Assembly: GCA_023053575.1 (NCBI GenBank)
Contig: JAKZAP010000007.1
Location: forward strand, 13,607,508-13,671,507
Direction: 5' to 3'
DNA from: Branchinecta lynchi
Taxonomy: Eukaryota; Arthropoda; Branchiopoda; Anostraca; Branchinectidae
DNA length: 64,000 bases
The position numbers and the translations under genes are program-made. Shown piece by piece: positions 32,491-45,300 of this stretch (its first letter is position 1; each line of letters begins with the position of its first letter). Below the pieces are notes generated by a model. The model was not told where the DNA came from and did not search any database. It saw only the letters and a list, made by a program, of their open reading frames with translations.

Positions 32491-35400
32491 GTAAGTCATG
32501 TGTCAAAGTGTTGGTTTCATTCAGTGTCAGATAGCGTAGCTCCTGAAGTAGCTAATCCAAAGGATTCCAGTGGGAGCTATTCATTGAAATATATGATATG
32601 GATGACAGGGTCGTAAAGCCAGTAAAGGTGTTCTGTCGTTTTTGCTCTAGAGATAGGGTAGCCACTAAAAGCCCTACCGGCAGTAGCGCCGATTTGCCAA
32701 ATTTTTTTTAATGAAAATGAATTGCTGGGAATTTATCATATTTTTTTCTATTTTTTTCAGTCTAAAACAGCTCACAAAAATGTTTCAAATATACCACTGT
32801 ATTAAGGAAAAAGTCCCTAATTTAATAAGGTCTGTGGCTTTTTCCTAGCTAGCTTTTGTTATCGTATTGATAATGGCATGGAAATTAAGGTATACAAAAA
32901 TTACCTGAACTTCCCTGGAATGATTTATTGATACCTAGGACTGAATATCCATAACCTGCTACACCAGTGAATAGCTGGTTCTTTGAACTTGTGCATCTTA
33001 TCCCCAGTTTCTTCTATAATCCACCATAATCTGCTCTCAATGAAAAAAACCAACACCCAGTTTCAATAAAAATTACAAGACAAGACGGCAGCCGTACCAA
33101 CCTTGCTGTAGTTGAGTTTTAGCTGGTACTGTGGTATCTGTTACCACAGTAGCTGGATCTGCAATTAGTCGCTTTTGCAGTTATTGTGGTATCTGATACA
33201 CGGTGCTCTCGGGTGCTCTGCAAAAATGACTATTGATGAAATTGCACTTTTCGAAGTTATCGCAAAAGAAAAACAGATATCTAGTTACATCACAAAGTCC
33301 TAAACTTCTTTCTCACCAATCTGGCAAAATTTGATGAAAGTGAGATGACTTTTCAGATACCACGACCAGATACCACAATAACTGCAAAAACGCCTTTTGA
33401 CTGTGGTATCAGATACCACGATAACTGCGAAAACGACTTTAGGCCGTGGTAACAGATACCATGGTATCAGCAAAAAGGCAACTTGTCTGACTTCATCGTT
33501 CTCAAAATATTTTTTTTGCAAAATTACGCGATTTTTGAACACGGGTCGGCATGCAGCCGGCAATGTCCCATTTTAATAAGTGTTTTTCAAATCTAGAATT
33601 GGGATACTTAGCAGCAAGTTATTGAGGTATTGTTGAGCTCAAAGCAAAGCTGAAGTTCAGGAGAATCATAGTCCTATGACCAAAAGATCAGAATTTGAAA
33701 GTTATTTTTTTAGTAGCTACCCTACTAGAGAAGTTACCAAGAAGAGATCTGTCTGAGAAGAAGTAGATAGGCTTTAGAGGAATCAATCAATCAAGTTTAC
33801 TCCCAATAGCTAAAAGCTAGAAAAGGAATAAATTCAAACAATAATTAAAAAATAATATTTTTTATGCTTTTTATCAGGCATAGGTAAATATTCTTTGAGC
33901 CCAAGCTGACTTTGAATTGCCATCATAGGCGTCACAACTGGGGGGGAGGGGGGACGCCCCCTGCCCTAAAAGCCGTCAGCCAGTCGCTAAAAAATATCGA
34001 GTCGGCGGGAAGTGCCGCGATTTTTCGTCAAAACAGTTGCTTTTTTTCATGAAAACAGTTGTTTTTTCTGAAAATTCGTCGACTTTTCATCAAAATGGTC
34101 GTTTTTTCTGAAAATTAGTGGATCTTTCGGAAAATCAGTCGATTTTTTTCATAAATTTCATTTTTTATTGTTGAAAACAGTCGTTTTTTCTGCAGAAAAT
34201 TCGGTAAAAGTTACCAGCCAGTCGGTAAACCCCTCGTCCCCCCCCCCAAACATTTTGGCTAGTAACGCCTCTGATAGCCATACTAATACACAGAAACTTA
34301 GCACAGGAGGGGTACCTTATCTCGTTTTTACACTACCTTGAATGTTGCTGCTAAAATGTGTCCAAGAAAATTCAAATTCTGTGCTTTCTAAATATTCAAA
34401 TTCTGCGCCTTTTTTTTGGCTGCTTTTTTACCACCAAAAATACAAGGGGACATTACGAATAACAGTAAGTGTTTACTGTAATGTACTCTCGACTTTCCCT
34501 GGAACCATGTTCTTCTAAATATGAAGCTTCACTCAATCTTTCTTTTTTACTCTACTTCTTGCTATTTCGGATTTCAGCTTCTCTAGTGAAAACTGGAGAA
34601 GCAGAAATCTGCTAGTAGCCAAAATCCCCTTGGGTAACATGAAAGTTGAGTAGGGGTTATACTTTGTTAATATTTTCAGAAATAATCACAGAACAAATAA
34701 ACCTTTTTATGGCACTTGCCTTTCGGCCAAGTGCCATACACCGATCACTTTTCCGTCGGTCGGTCGGTTAGTCCGGTGTTTGCGGGTTAGGGTACTTCCA
34801 GATATGCTAGGACGATGAAACTTGGCAGGAATATTAGGGATCCGACCAAACTAACTTGGCAATAGTCACTTGCCCGATCTGACCATCGTGGGGGGAGGGC
34901 GAGGTTGCAGAATCCAGAAAATAGGGGCATGCATAACTTCCGAATGGGTGATCGGATCTTAATGAAACTTGATACCTGGGAAAACCCCGTGTCTCAGATG
35001 TCTCATCTTAAGTCCGGGCAGGATCCGATGAATCTGAGGGGGAGCCGGAAATCGTGTGAAACTCTTGGAGTGGAGCGATCGGGATGAAACTTGATGGGAA
35101 GAACTAGCACAAGCTCTAGATAAATAACTGACAGGTCTGGCGTGGATTCGGACACTGTGGGGGGAGTTGGATGGGGGTTCCGGCGACCCGTAGTTGATGT
35201 ACTTCCAGGTGGGCTAGGACGATGAAACTTGGCAGACATATCAGCGACCCGACCAGATTAACTTGGAAACAGTCACTTGCCCGATCCTACCGTCGTGCGG
35301 GGAGGGGGAGACAGCGGAATCCGGAAATTAGTGGCGTGCATAACTTTCGATCGGGTTATCGGATCTTAATGAAACTTGATATCTTGAAAGAACTCATGTC

Positions 35401-37048
35401 TCAGACGTCCCTTTTCAATTGCGGACCGGATCCCATGAACTGGGGGGGGGGGGGGGGAGGGGAGAACCGGAAATCTTGTGATACGCACAGAGTGGAGCGA
35501 TCAGGATGAAACTTGATGGGAAGTACAGGCACAAGTCCTAGGTGCATCAGTGGCAGAATCGGACCAGACTCGGGTACCAAGGGGTGGGATGTAGGGGGGT
35601 TTCCGGAATTCCGGTGATCGTGAGTTAAGGTACTCCCAGATGTGAACTTGACATCATTGGGTTAGACATCGCCACCTTCTCCGATCCGACCATTCCTTAA
35701 AGAACTCATCTTAACCGCAAAATGCAAAAAATACTTTTAAGCAAAATTTACTTTTTCAAGATCGCCATGAGTACATGAACCTTTTTGCCTCACTGGTTTT
35801 GCTTAGAAATAAATTTTTAGCACCCTTAAAGTTTAACTGAAAAGCAAACTTATTTTTGTATCATTTAGTTGAATACACAAAGTTATTTAGATTCTGCTAA
35901 GAGATTTTTTTATTTTCCACTATCTGCTCTGGTAGTGAGGTTCAGAATGTCTACGGCTGTCCCTACAGCGCAAATTCTACTATGACGCGGAATATTTGAA
36001 TCTGAACACAAATGCGGCTTTCAGTGGGCGGTGATAAGCTTGGTGAAGACTGCTTAGTGCCTGAACAAAAAAAATGTCATAAATCTTTTTCGTCAAGCAT
36101 ACGGCACAGGTAGTACCGCAAATCTGACAGGGAAATTCCACTATTTCAAAATTGATTATTCGTGAATAGCGGAGCAACAAAATAACACATTTTCATCGGG
36201 TCTTCAAGCCTCCTTAAGTGAATAGGTGAGGCGTAACAAGACTGTCCAATCTCTGCCCTTTTCAGTTAAACTTTAAAGTAAATCTTAACCGACAAGTTAA
36301 AAACAAACTTTTGACCATCACTTCCATCCTCTGACCCAGCCTTGCTGGTTTTTGTTTTCCTTCTTGTTTTCTTTTGCTTTCTGTCTCCTATTTTTATATT
36401 TAAAGTGAAACCATAGGTTGAATTTTCAGCCCCCTTCACTTTTTCTTGTTGGAGTATTTCTTACTACATATGCTTGCAAGTGCCATATGAGCTTACAGCT
36501 CTTGTTCTAGTCTAGGAGAAGAAAATAGCCATCTCTCATTTGCTACAGCAAGGCGAAGCTAAGTAAGTCATCTTTTGTGATTATCATCCTTAGGTTTTTT
36601 TTCAGGAGCTGAAAGACAACGAAGCACCATTTGAAATAGTATTTGTATCATCTGACCGAACCCAGCAGGAAATGATGTCATACATGCAGGAATTGCATGG
36701 AGAATGGTATGCACTACCTCTTGGAGACCCTGCCATAAGGTAAGAAAAAATTAATTTGGCTGGCTGCATGCACAGGAATTAAAACTAGTAGGAAAAAGTA
36801 AAAAAAACAGCATGCTTTTAGACTCGCAGAAACATCATTCTGGGCAAGGTTTGGTCTGGTTATCCTATCTTGGTTTCTGAGATTGGCTTGTATTGCATTT
36901 CTTTTGCAGTCAACTGAAGTCAAAGTTCAGCATATCTGGAATCCCTGCATTTGTTGTGGTGAAGAAAGATGGAACATTGGTCACCACTAATGGAAGAGCT
37001 TATGTCCAATCCAAAGGGCCTGTGTGCTTCTTTGAGTGGAGCAAATAA
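32332..37048 (+). CDS. NXNL2: Nucleoredoxin-like protein 2 (NXNL2-type), 143 aa, 3 exons
   Basis: This is a thioredoxin-fold protein of the nucleoredoxin/tryparedoxin group. NXNL2/RdCVF2 proteins support photoreceptor and neuron survival in vertebrates; the invertebrate role is unknown. Exons 32332-32490, 36606-36739 and 36910-37048 join in phase to 143 residues, with [11 protein letters not shown] at the start. The active site is [18 protein letters not shown], so the CPPC redox pair is intact, unlike the altered site of human NXNL2. The middle has [19 protein letters not shown] and [15 protein letters not shown]. The cis-Pro region is [20 protein letters not shown]. There is no signal peptide, so cytosolic action is expected. 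An upstream TTG at 32311 is in frame, but the ATG at 32332 is the natural start (after a run of A). The first intron (4.1 kb) holds four or more nested transposons. Confidence 0.88.
33117..33475. mobile_element. Family G fold-back element copy 2
   Basis: The ends TTTTAGCTGGTACTGTGGTA and TACCATGGTATCAGCAAAAA are inverted. The interior GATCTGCAATTAGTCG and GATACCACGATAACTGC match copy 1 at 5557-5935. It lies in the NXNL2-like intron 1. Confidence 0.75.
33924..34273 (+). mobile_element. Family D element copy 3 (8-bp TSD ATWGCCAT)
   Basis: The ends are CATAGGCGTCACAACTG and GGCTAGTAACGCCTCTG. The flanks are ATTGCCAT (33916-33923) and ATAGCCAT (34274-34281). G- and C-runs lie inside both ends around the AAAACAGTCG-TTTTTTCTG array. 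Confidence 0.83.
34709..36487 (+). mobile_element. Family H element copy 1, with nested family I
   Basis: The outer ends are TATGGCACTTGCC and GCAAGTGCCATA. The left end is itself a hairpin, TATGGCACTTGCC-TTTC-GGCCAAGTGCCATA. Then come a TCGGTCGGTCGG tract and three or four GATGAAACTTG units separated by G-runs. The right part has TTTGACCATCACTTCCATC, found inverted in copy 4 at about 47165. The family I element at 35830-36272 is inserted in it. Confidence 0.75.
35830..36272. mobile_element. Family I element copy 1 (TTAA TSD)
   Basis: The terminal inverted repeats are AGTTTAACTGAAAAGC and CTTTTCAGTTAAACT. They are flanked by TTAA at 35826-35829 and 36273-36276, the piggyBac-type target. It has no ORF and is inserted in family H copy 1. 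Copy 2 is at 51903-52924. Confidence 0.85.
36606..36739 (+). CDS. NXNL2: NXNL2-like exon 2
   Basis: The acceptor TTTTTTCAG lies before 36606 and the donor GTAAGA begins at 36740. It encodes [17 protein letters not shown] through ALPLGDPAI and leaves two bases. Confidence 0.9.
36910..37048 (+). CDS. NXNL2: NXNL2-like exon 3 (terminal)
   Basis: The acceptor TTTTGCAG lies before 36910. The first base completes a Ser codon. It then encodes [19 protein letters not shown] and ends CFFEWSK with TAA at 37046-37048. Confidence 0.9.
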
Positions 37049-37738
37049 GATGTCATGTATGGCATTCAGAACATACAATTTTTGTGATGGAAATTGATGT
37101 TTTCACATTTCAGTACCTTTTGTAATAGGTTAGAAATTCAGATGATTCTGAAGACTACTGTGTTTTATAGAATGTTTTATCAATAGACTGCTTGGGTATT
37201 TGAGAAATTGCAGTGAAACCTTTAACACATTCTGTTTGGCTCAGCAATGACAGCAGATCAAGGTTCAAGTCCATTCATCAAAATCTGTGTTGTAAATATA
37301 ATCTTTGCATGATTCACTCACACACCTTTTGTGTTAATCAAATTCTGTCTGGCGCAATTTTTTGCTGAAATCCCTAATGATGCAAAAAAGAAATCTGTAT
37401 TTGACTTTTTATTTTAGTCGAAATTAAAACTGGGTGGTTCTTTAGAAATTTCCAGTTGAATTAGCTGGTGGGTCGGTATCCTAGTCCTCGAAAAGTGCCA
37501 TTTTCGAGGTTTCATGTGTCAAATTTGGGTCTCTGCTGCCCCCTGACAAACATTCACATTGTGAGCAACCAGCAAGGCATTCTACAGTAAATCCACCCAC
37601 CTTTAGCTCTAAGTTTGCGTCACTCATTTTAGTCTGAAAAATAAATTAAAAAGAAATTATGGAAAATCCGCGCTAGTTTCATGATTAAATGTTAGTGATG
37701 CAATTGTCCCGGCCATGGTTCAACTGTCACGATTCCGT

Positions 37739-37986
37739 CAGAGGCGCTACTAGCCAAAATGTGTGGGGGGGGGGGGGTACCGACTGGCTGGTCATTTTTA
37801 CCTACTAATTTTTGCAGAAAACGACTGTCCCGACGAAAAATAAACTGATTTTAAAAAAATGACTGTTTTGAAGGAAAGTCGACTGTTTTCACGAAAAATC
37901 GCGGCACTGCTCGACTCGGATTATTTTTTTCAGCGACTATCCGACAACATGAGGGGGGGGGCCGTCCCCCCATACCTGACGCCCCT
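37739..37986 (-). mobile_element. Family D element copy 4 (reverse)
   Basis: The ends are CAGAGGCGCTACTAGCC and CCTGACGCCCCTG. A G-run lies near 37764 and another G/C pair near 37957. AAAACGACTGTCC / AAAATGACTGTTTTG units lie between. No target duplication is visible. Confidence 0.75.
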
Positions 37987-37989
37987 GTG

Positions 37990-40010
37990 TATAGTCCTAA
38001 GGAAACGCAAGCATTCGCTGAAAATATTTATCCACACAACCGCCCTTTCCCAGTGCAAACAATAAGGTTTTGAACGTGGGATTGTCAGTGTTGCTCTAAA
38101 TATGTTTTTCTGTGTCACACTTGTGTCCCCCGCCTCTGTTAGGCGTGGAAACAGATATGTGTGCCAAATATTTGGCCCTCAAGTTGAAGATCGCCGAAAC
38201 GCAGTTTTGTCTGTTTTTTTGGTGGTAATTTCAAATGCTTCAGTATAAAATCTAAATAATTTAGCGTCGGGCTTCTATACTTATCCTTCTGTTAAGAACA
38301 AGAAGGCTTTTAGTCAAATTCGAGCCACGCTGGATCTATTTTCAGCCCCAGCTCCCCCCCGCCTCTTTGTGGGATAGCGGAAAAACACTCGGATAGACGC
38401 AGCTGCGAAACTGTGACTACGAAACCCAAACTTGTCAGGCGTGAACTCGACGGTGATACTCTTGATGACTGACTCTTCGTACCGATCAAGAATCGCGATG
38501 TGTCTAGAGAAGAGCCGGAAGCGTCACCATAGGATTTGAGTCATCGTGATGCTTCTCGTTTTCCCGAGGTTCACCGGCGTGTTTTCGACTTAAGTCATAT
38601 ACAGTATACTCCTATCTTAATTGTCGCCATCGACTAGAGATACAGACACACATTCCGCTTCCGCTCAGCCATGCTGGATAGCTTCAAACCACCCGCCATT
38701 ATCAATACCGTCGCACTGCTATACATGAAGACCACTCAAGAGGAGCAAATTTACTAAGGGGACCGAATACTACAGGTTAAAAGAAATGTTAGGTTTCGCT
38801 TGATCTGTAAGTAGCCGACTTCGATCTGCTTCTAACAGGTGTTACGGCTTTAAGAACAGGTCAGACGTATTTGAGGTAATGCAATGTGAAACTCCTCCAG
38901 GGATCGAAGAAGCTAGGCCTACAGCTGACAGTTCTTCGGCTAACTTCTCAGGTTTACGAGGTCTAAAGGTCTATAGTTCAAACCGGGTAGCTCGCTTGTG
39001 GTGTATACGATGGGTCTTTCGAAGCTATTTCTGTTACACAGAGAAAGTATTTCTAATGCGTTTATTTTATTTCCTCTTAGAATAAAGAAAACCAGACGAA
39101 AAGCCCCCAAACGGCGTCCCGTTGACCAGCTACTTAACGCCACTGGTCAACACTAGCCCCGTCTGGGTTGGCTTCGAAAAAAAAAATGCGTTAAATACTG
39201 AAAATGCACTTCCAAGGCTCTCCTCGCGTCTACCTTCCCGATCTGTTTGCAGAATATGAATCCGCCAGAAACGTGTCTCCCAAATCCAGAAATAGATGAG
39301 TACTAATAACGGACAACAATAGCAGGCCGAGCAACCAAATGCTGTTCGTCCTGTACAATACACCACATGGGAGCTAGACTCCACAAGCTATACTGCAAGG
39401 ACGTGCAAGGCTTGCTAATGTTATACTATTTATTGCCACTCCTTTTCGGACGTCAGTGTAACTCTCAAAGTCTGGCATCATGATCAACAACAGGATCATC
39501 CTTCTCTTCGCTAAGACGATTCTAGTCGTTCGCGATTCGACTGATAAGTTCCCACGAACGGCCGCAAAGCCGGGCGATAATATTTGTTTGTTCAGAAACC
39601 GCCTGGTTCAGTCAGCCAAGAAATACGGGGAATCACCCACCCAAAACAACTGAAACGAACAAAAACAATAAATGAAATCAACGCCGCTATCCTCCGCACG
39701 GTAAGGGATGGACAGCAACTAGTCCTTGGTGGATGTCCTTTGAAGTTACATATCTAAAAAGAAATGGAACATCAGAACAGCGCGGTAAAAGCCAGACCAG
39801 ACTCGTTTCTTTGTTGCGTTTGAGGGTGTTGAGGTTTTAGACGATGACACACCTTATCTTGTCGTGTATTTGTTTTATTCTAACACAAGAAACGGTCTAC
39901 TGATGGGACTATGAGACCCCCCTTGCCAACGGAAACCTCGAAGACCGCCTCCGAACTTCTGGCAAGCACTACGCAAGAAAAAATATGTGCCCATATTTTT
40001 TTCATGGTCT
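37990..40010. other. Intergenic between NXNL2-like and CNOT4 3' ends, nothing recognised
   Basis: I looked for exons with splice signals and for repeats shared elsewhere and found none that I can support. Confidence 0.4.
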
Positions 40011-40016
40011 GGAAAA

Positions 40017-40591
40017 ACAAGACCAAAGGTTTCGATGGGATCCCAAAAATTCAATATCTAATCCAGACACCTGGGTCTTGTCTTAGCCAGATCCAGCCAT
40101 CGCCAGACTCCTTGAACATTTTTACAATTAAAATTCAGAAAAAGATTAAGGCCAAATAGCTAATAATCTGAGAAAACCAAGTTCGGATAAGGATTCACCA
40201 TGTGTGTTTACCCCTATAAGTCACATCTGTTTTGACGAAAACTTCCTGCCACTTCTGCCAATATCCCGGTTTCGGCCGAACTCCAGAACTACTTATCCGA
40301 TGACAAAATTGCTTTCACCATCGTGCTCAACATGTCTTCTTACCCCATAATCGACTATCACATTAGCTTTTTCAAAATATTTTGTTTGCCCCTTAACTGA
40401 ACCCCCAACCCCACCCCTAAATATAGGGCTACAAAGCAAATCTACGAACTCGACTGGTCCGACGACCCAACGAAAGTTTCATCACAAAGTATGTCACTCC
40501 CTTCCGAGAGTTATCGTGCTTACAGACGGACGGACGGACAACTTTTGTGATGTCATAGGTATCCCTCCACTTACGTTTTGGGATCCCAAAA
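40017..40591 (+). repeat. Family E repeat copy 7 (both termini present)
   Basis: The left end is AACAAGACCAAAGGTTTCGA-TGGGATCCCAAAA. The right end is GTATCCCTCCACTTACGTTT-TGGGATCCCAAAA, preceded by GTGCTTACAGACGGACGGAC. At 575 bp it is the best-delimited short copy. No TSD was found. Confidence 0.75.
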
Positions 40592-40805
40592 AATCTACCA
40601 AAAAGAAACCTAACATCTCTCCAGAATCTCTCAAACCTGGTCTGCGTCTGGCAAAATTTCTGAACGGTGAAAAAATCTGGCAACACCCGATATAGATCAC
40701 TCGTCTTCATCAGAACAAGTACAGATCATCTCAGAATGATTTATCATCTGAGGTCTTGAAATTGCTGAACGAAAGCATCGAAAAAAAACACAACTAAGGT
40801 ACAAG

Positions 40806-41881
40806 CAGAGATGGGCGAATCCGAATCCGGATTCGGATTGGAATCCAGGATTCGTCCTTTTGGCCGGATTCGGCTTGTCAGGCTGGATTCGGACTCGGAT
40901 TCCAAACCCTCAATTTTTCGAATCCGCTCAAATTCCTAGACTTCATCCTTCCAGTTTCCCTTTTCCCGATTTTTACATAGTTTGCCTAGGCAATCCAACT
41001 TTTTGGTCTCCACCTCCAACCATCCTCAGTAATCCATCACGTTTTCTGATACCTTAGATATTAGTGTCGTCTGTCACCTCTGATTTTTAAACCATAACCT
41101 ATGTACATGATTTGATTTTTGTTAAAGTTCAATGGGCACATCAAACTATCCCCATCCCACTCTGTAACACCCTAGGAACAATGCTTACTCCCTAGATCAG
41201 CAGCTTTTTCGACAGTTTTCTCTCTGTGATATTTCAAAGCGTAATTTTTTGGGCCAGTACATGCTCAATTTACTAGCTTGGACAAAGATAAAAGTGAAGT
41301 TTCTTATAATACTTAGTAGATCTTTATTTTATGCATCAATCAGCTTGTATAATTCAGATTCGAACAGGTTATTTGTTTTTGAATGATTGTTGTAGCTATG
41401 TTATTTTTGTAAGCTTATTGCATATTCTGGTACATTTTATAAAGCAAGCTAATCACCATTCCACAAAGAAAAAGTTTTAATAGGCACTTTAAGCCATGTA
41501 ACTTCTGATGAAAGACAAGAACAATCAGGTAAACTGCATCTGCGGCTTGACTTTGATCTCAAATATATCCTTTTCTATCAAGGATTGCTGGGAGTTTTTG
41601 AATTTCCTGCCACGATATCCCAGCTCCTAAGATTTGGATCGCCGAAATGCCAGAGAGGTAAAGACAACGTACAACAAGAAAACGGCCCATTTTCGTAGCG
41701 CCTTCTAAGGCAGGTCGGAAATGTTTATTTGTGAAGCATTTAGTACAAAGTAAAGCATTAGAAGTGTCCATTGTGCTTTAAGGTCGGATTCGAATCCTTA
41801 CCAAGAAATGGTGGAGTCGGATTCTTACCTAGCCCTGGATTCGGATTCGAATCCTTTCATGATCGGATTCGCCCATCTCTG
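40806..41881 (+). mobile_element. Family F hAT-type element copy 1 (TSD GGTACAAG)
   Basis: The ends are CAGAGATGGGCGAATCCG and GGATTCGCCCATCTCTG. GGTACAAG lies at 40798-40805 and 41882-41889. Both subterminal regions are arrays of GGATTCG/CGAATCC hexamer-heptamer units. There is no transposase. The 451-bp copy at 49242 is a reversed internal-deletion derivative. Confidence 0.93.
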
Positions 41882-41925
41882 GGTACAAGTGCCCCTTAAC
41901 ATTCCCCAACTTTTGCACATAGTTC

Positions 41926-42311
41926 TCAGCGAATGGGACTAACTGAGTACGCGGGGTGGCCAAATGGGTCAACCGGCCGGGAGTAATAATCAATGTCCTT
42001 ACTGTCGATGAGTTTCTGTGCTTCCATCTGTTTGGGGAGTCTCATGTGAGAGAAGCCTGGGGGTGGGGCGGTCCCAATCTGATTCCCAAATCCGAAATGG
42101 GATGGATGGGGGTTCCACATCGTATTCTCATGCCGCGGATGGTTGGCCAAATGGTGGTTTGGTGGAGGCAGGCCGAACTGGGAGCCGCCCTCTGTGAGCT
42201 GCTCCAGCGAACGAAGCCAGTGGGGTGGGGAGTCGGGACGTTCGGTCAACTGGCCGGTCGACAAGATTGCCGGGTCCATGGCACTCCAGTCAGATGAAGG
42301 GTTGCGCCAGG
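41926..42311 (-). CDS. CNOT4: CNOT4 terminal exon
   Basis: It reads AWRNPSSDWSAMDPAIL, DSPPHWLRSLEQLTEGG and a His/Pro-rich tail ending AYSVSPIR with TGA. The SDW-x-x-(M)DPAI and SPPHWL-SL motifs are known CNOT4 tail features. The acceptor TTTACCAG is above 42311. The plus-strand frames here are shadows. Confidence 0.92.
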
Positions 42312-45300
42312 CTGGTAAAAAAAAAGGTTGCTATGTTTATCGCCGTGCAGTCAGACGATGGACGAATATGGGGGGGGGGGCAAGTTCAACCATTTCATGT
42401 AGCACAAAGATCCCGATCCCAGTCTATTTCAAGTCTTACAATGTCGTATAAGCCAGCATTTTTTTCTTCTTTTTTTTTCGCAGTTGGCCGGATGCCACAT
42501 AGCGATCGCAATTTCTGTCGGTCCGGGTTTTGCTAGTTCGGGCACTTCCACATACGCTATGACGATGAAACTTACCATGTGTATCAGGGACCCAAAAAGA
42601 TTAACTTGGAAATAGTCACTTATCCGATCCGACCATCGTGGGGGGTGGAAGGAGGGGGATCCGGAATCTTGAGGCATTTATAACTTCTGAACGGGTGATC
42701 GGATCTTAATGAAACTTGACATGTGAAAAGACCTCGTGTCTCAGACGATCCACTTCAGATCCGGTGACTTCGGGGGGAGTTGGAGGGGGAACCTGAAATC
42801 TTGGTTGACGCTTAGAGTGGAGGGACGGGATGAAACTTGGTGGGAAGAGCAAGTACAAGTCCTAGATATATCACTGACATAAGCGGACCGGATTCTGGCT
42901 GTGTGTGGGGGGGGGGGGGGGGAGGGGGTTCGGAACTCTGGTAATCCAGCGAGTTTGAAACTTCCTGACCGGAGGGAACGGGATGAAACTTGGTGGGAAG
43001 ATCAAGCACAAGTCCTAGATATATCATTGACATAAGTGGACCGGATTCTGGCTCTGTGTGTGTGGGGGGGGGGGGGGGGGGGGGGGGGGGGGTCGGAACT
43101 CTGGTAATCCAGCGAGTTCGAAACTTCCTGACGTACTAGGACGATGAGACTCGGCAGGCATACGAGTGACCCGAATAGACTGACTTGAGAGTAGTCATTT
43201 ACACGATCAGACGACCGTGGGGGAGTGGAGCGGTGGGGCATCTGGAAGCTAGTGTCATCTAAAACAACATGAATACAAGCGATCGACCGAATGACACAGC
43301 TGTCTCTTCATTCAACTGGTAAGCTGCATGTGCAATAGGAAAAGACAAAGACCGACACTTGGCTCTGGCAACTCCGCTCCTCATTTTCAACTGGCGGCCC
43401 CGTGACGGAAAGGAAAGATTTCCTACCTTTTGAGGGATCTGTCTGAGTCTGATTTCCAAACATCTGGCTATGAAATCGGGGCGGCGGCGCCGGCTGGGAC
43501 TGCATTGGCCCAGTGGTGACATTAATATTCGGGAACAAGTTCTTAAGTCTGTCCTGCCACTCTTTAACCGAATACGGGTCCTTCTCTGGCGCACGGCCGT
43601 ATAGGGGTGTGTGGGCTTGCTGCTGAGGTCTCATGGGTTGTGGGCTGTGTTGCATGAATCCACCGGACAGTCCGAGTCCATTCAGACCAAGCATTGAAGG
43701 AGGTTCGGCGGGTCTCTGGGGAGGATGGGTCATCCCAAGGCCGGAGCCGAAGCCCAAGGGATGTGAACCAAGCTGGCTGTTGGTGTTCCGAAACGAGAGT
43801 AGCTTGCTGCCAAAAAGGTCTGAAAAAGAGTCAAAGTTTAAGCTCCGAATCATATAGAATCCTTCAAAACTGACGAGTAATGTATAAAAAGGAACAAGTA
43901 CATGTCAATCAAACTCATACACACTTACAGCTGATCGTTAAAGGACACCTGAACAATGAAACCATAGTTGAACACACCATGGAAAATGCATTTACATGCA
44001 TGGCCACGAAGAGCATTCTTCTCCTGAGCGTGACGTTTTCAAAATAGGGATGTTCGTTTCTGGAGGTTTGCACATGCACACTGTTCATTCAAATCTTGTA
44101 CAGCGCTAGCCAGATCGTATTGAAATTTCTTCTAGATATACATTTGGGCTTAACTGGTTAAATAATATTCCAGAAGAAGGGTTGATTGAAGACATTTCTT
44201 CATTTCTAAAATTGTTTGGTACTGAATTAAGGACAGATGCAAAATGAAGCAGAAATCATAGCTTGGAAACACTATTTCGCGTTTGGATTGGGTTTTCTTC
44301 AGGCAATGTCAACGGAAGTCATACAGATAGGGATGATACTTGATACTCTTCATTCAGGTGTCCTTTAAAGACAAATTATCCTACTAAGTATACTACAAAA
44401 TACATGGAAAAACCAAAGTTCAAAATAGACAAACTAATCGGGGCGCTTTTTTGTGAAAAAAGGAAAATAGTTGTGACGAAGAAGAATGTTGTCAGCCTGT
44501 TTATGAAAGTTCTGGATTATACCATTTAAAGTTTCCAAAGGATTCTTCATTTTAAAATTTGAGAGGAACGCTGATTGCCATTTAACATGTGCAAGAAATA
44601 GCTGCGTTCGTTATCCGGTGACTGCTCCCCGATCTCAAAAACCCGTTTTCGGACTAACCAGTGTCTGCTTAGTGCTCACTTATCAGAGCCTGCTGGGAGG
44701 CAAGCGTTAGTGACGTCATCGGTGAAAAAACGCGCAATAGGATAAGAACCGGACATCGGTGAGGAAAAAACAGAGACATTCCGTAGTGCAACGAAGGCAG
44801 CTAACAAACAGTGCTACTCTCACACTTCCATTTGCTAATCATCACTTGACTAACTCCTCTAATCGTATTTTCCATGCTGAGTTTTGATTAGGTCCAATGC
44901 GAAAAGCGAAGCAGGCCCCCCCCCCCCCCTGACGGTTTGCAAGAAATTCGAAATCACGTGGATAATCGGGACCTAGCGACTGATCGGCATTTCAGCCCTT
45001 CTTATTTTCTTCGAAGTACAAAAATCCCAGAAATCCTCAAACTCGGGATTTATTTTATACTGGCGAACTGTAAGGCTGATTTTTCAGGCACGCACCAGAA
45101 TATACTACTATATAGCCAGGCTACGCTAAGCCAGTTTTCAGTCCGCAATGACAACGATGAAATTTGATTACGCACTGCATATATTGGTTATATAAATTTA
45201 TATATCAATTATATTTTGTTGAAGTTGAGAGTCCTACGTTAATATATTGTGAAAACGATATTATATCATTGATTGATTGATAGGAAAAGGGAAACTATAG

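Noticed and set aside
41956..42536. Plus-strand frames of 100-113 codons
   Set aside because: They are antisense to the terminal CNOT4 exon, with Trp/Gly-rich compositional bias.
43308..43427. Extension of the CNOT4 frame past 43427
   Set aside because: A canonical donor GTAGGA follows base 43427 and the phase fits the exon at 42311, so the extra frame is intron read-through.
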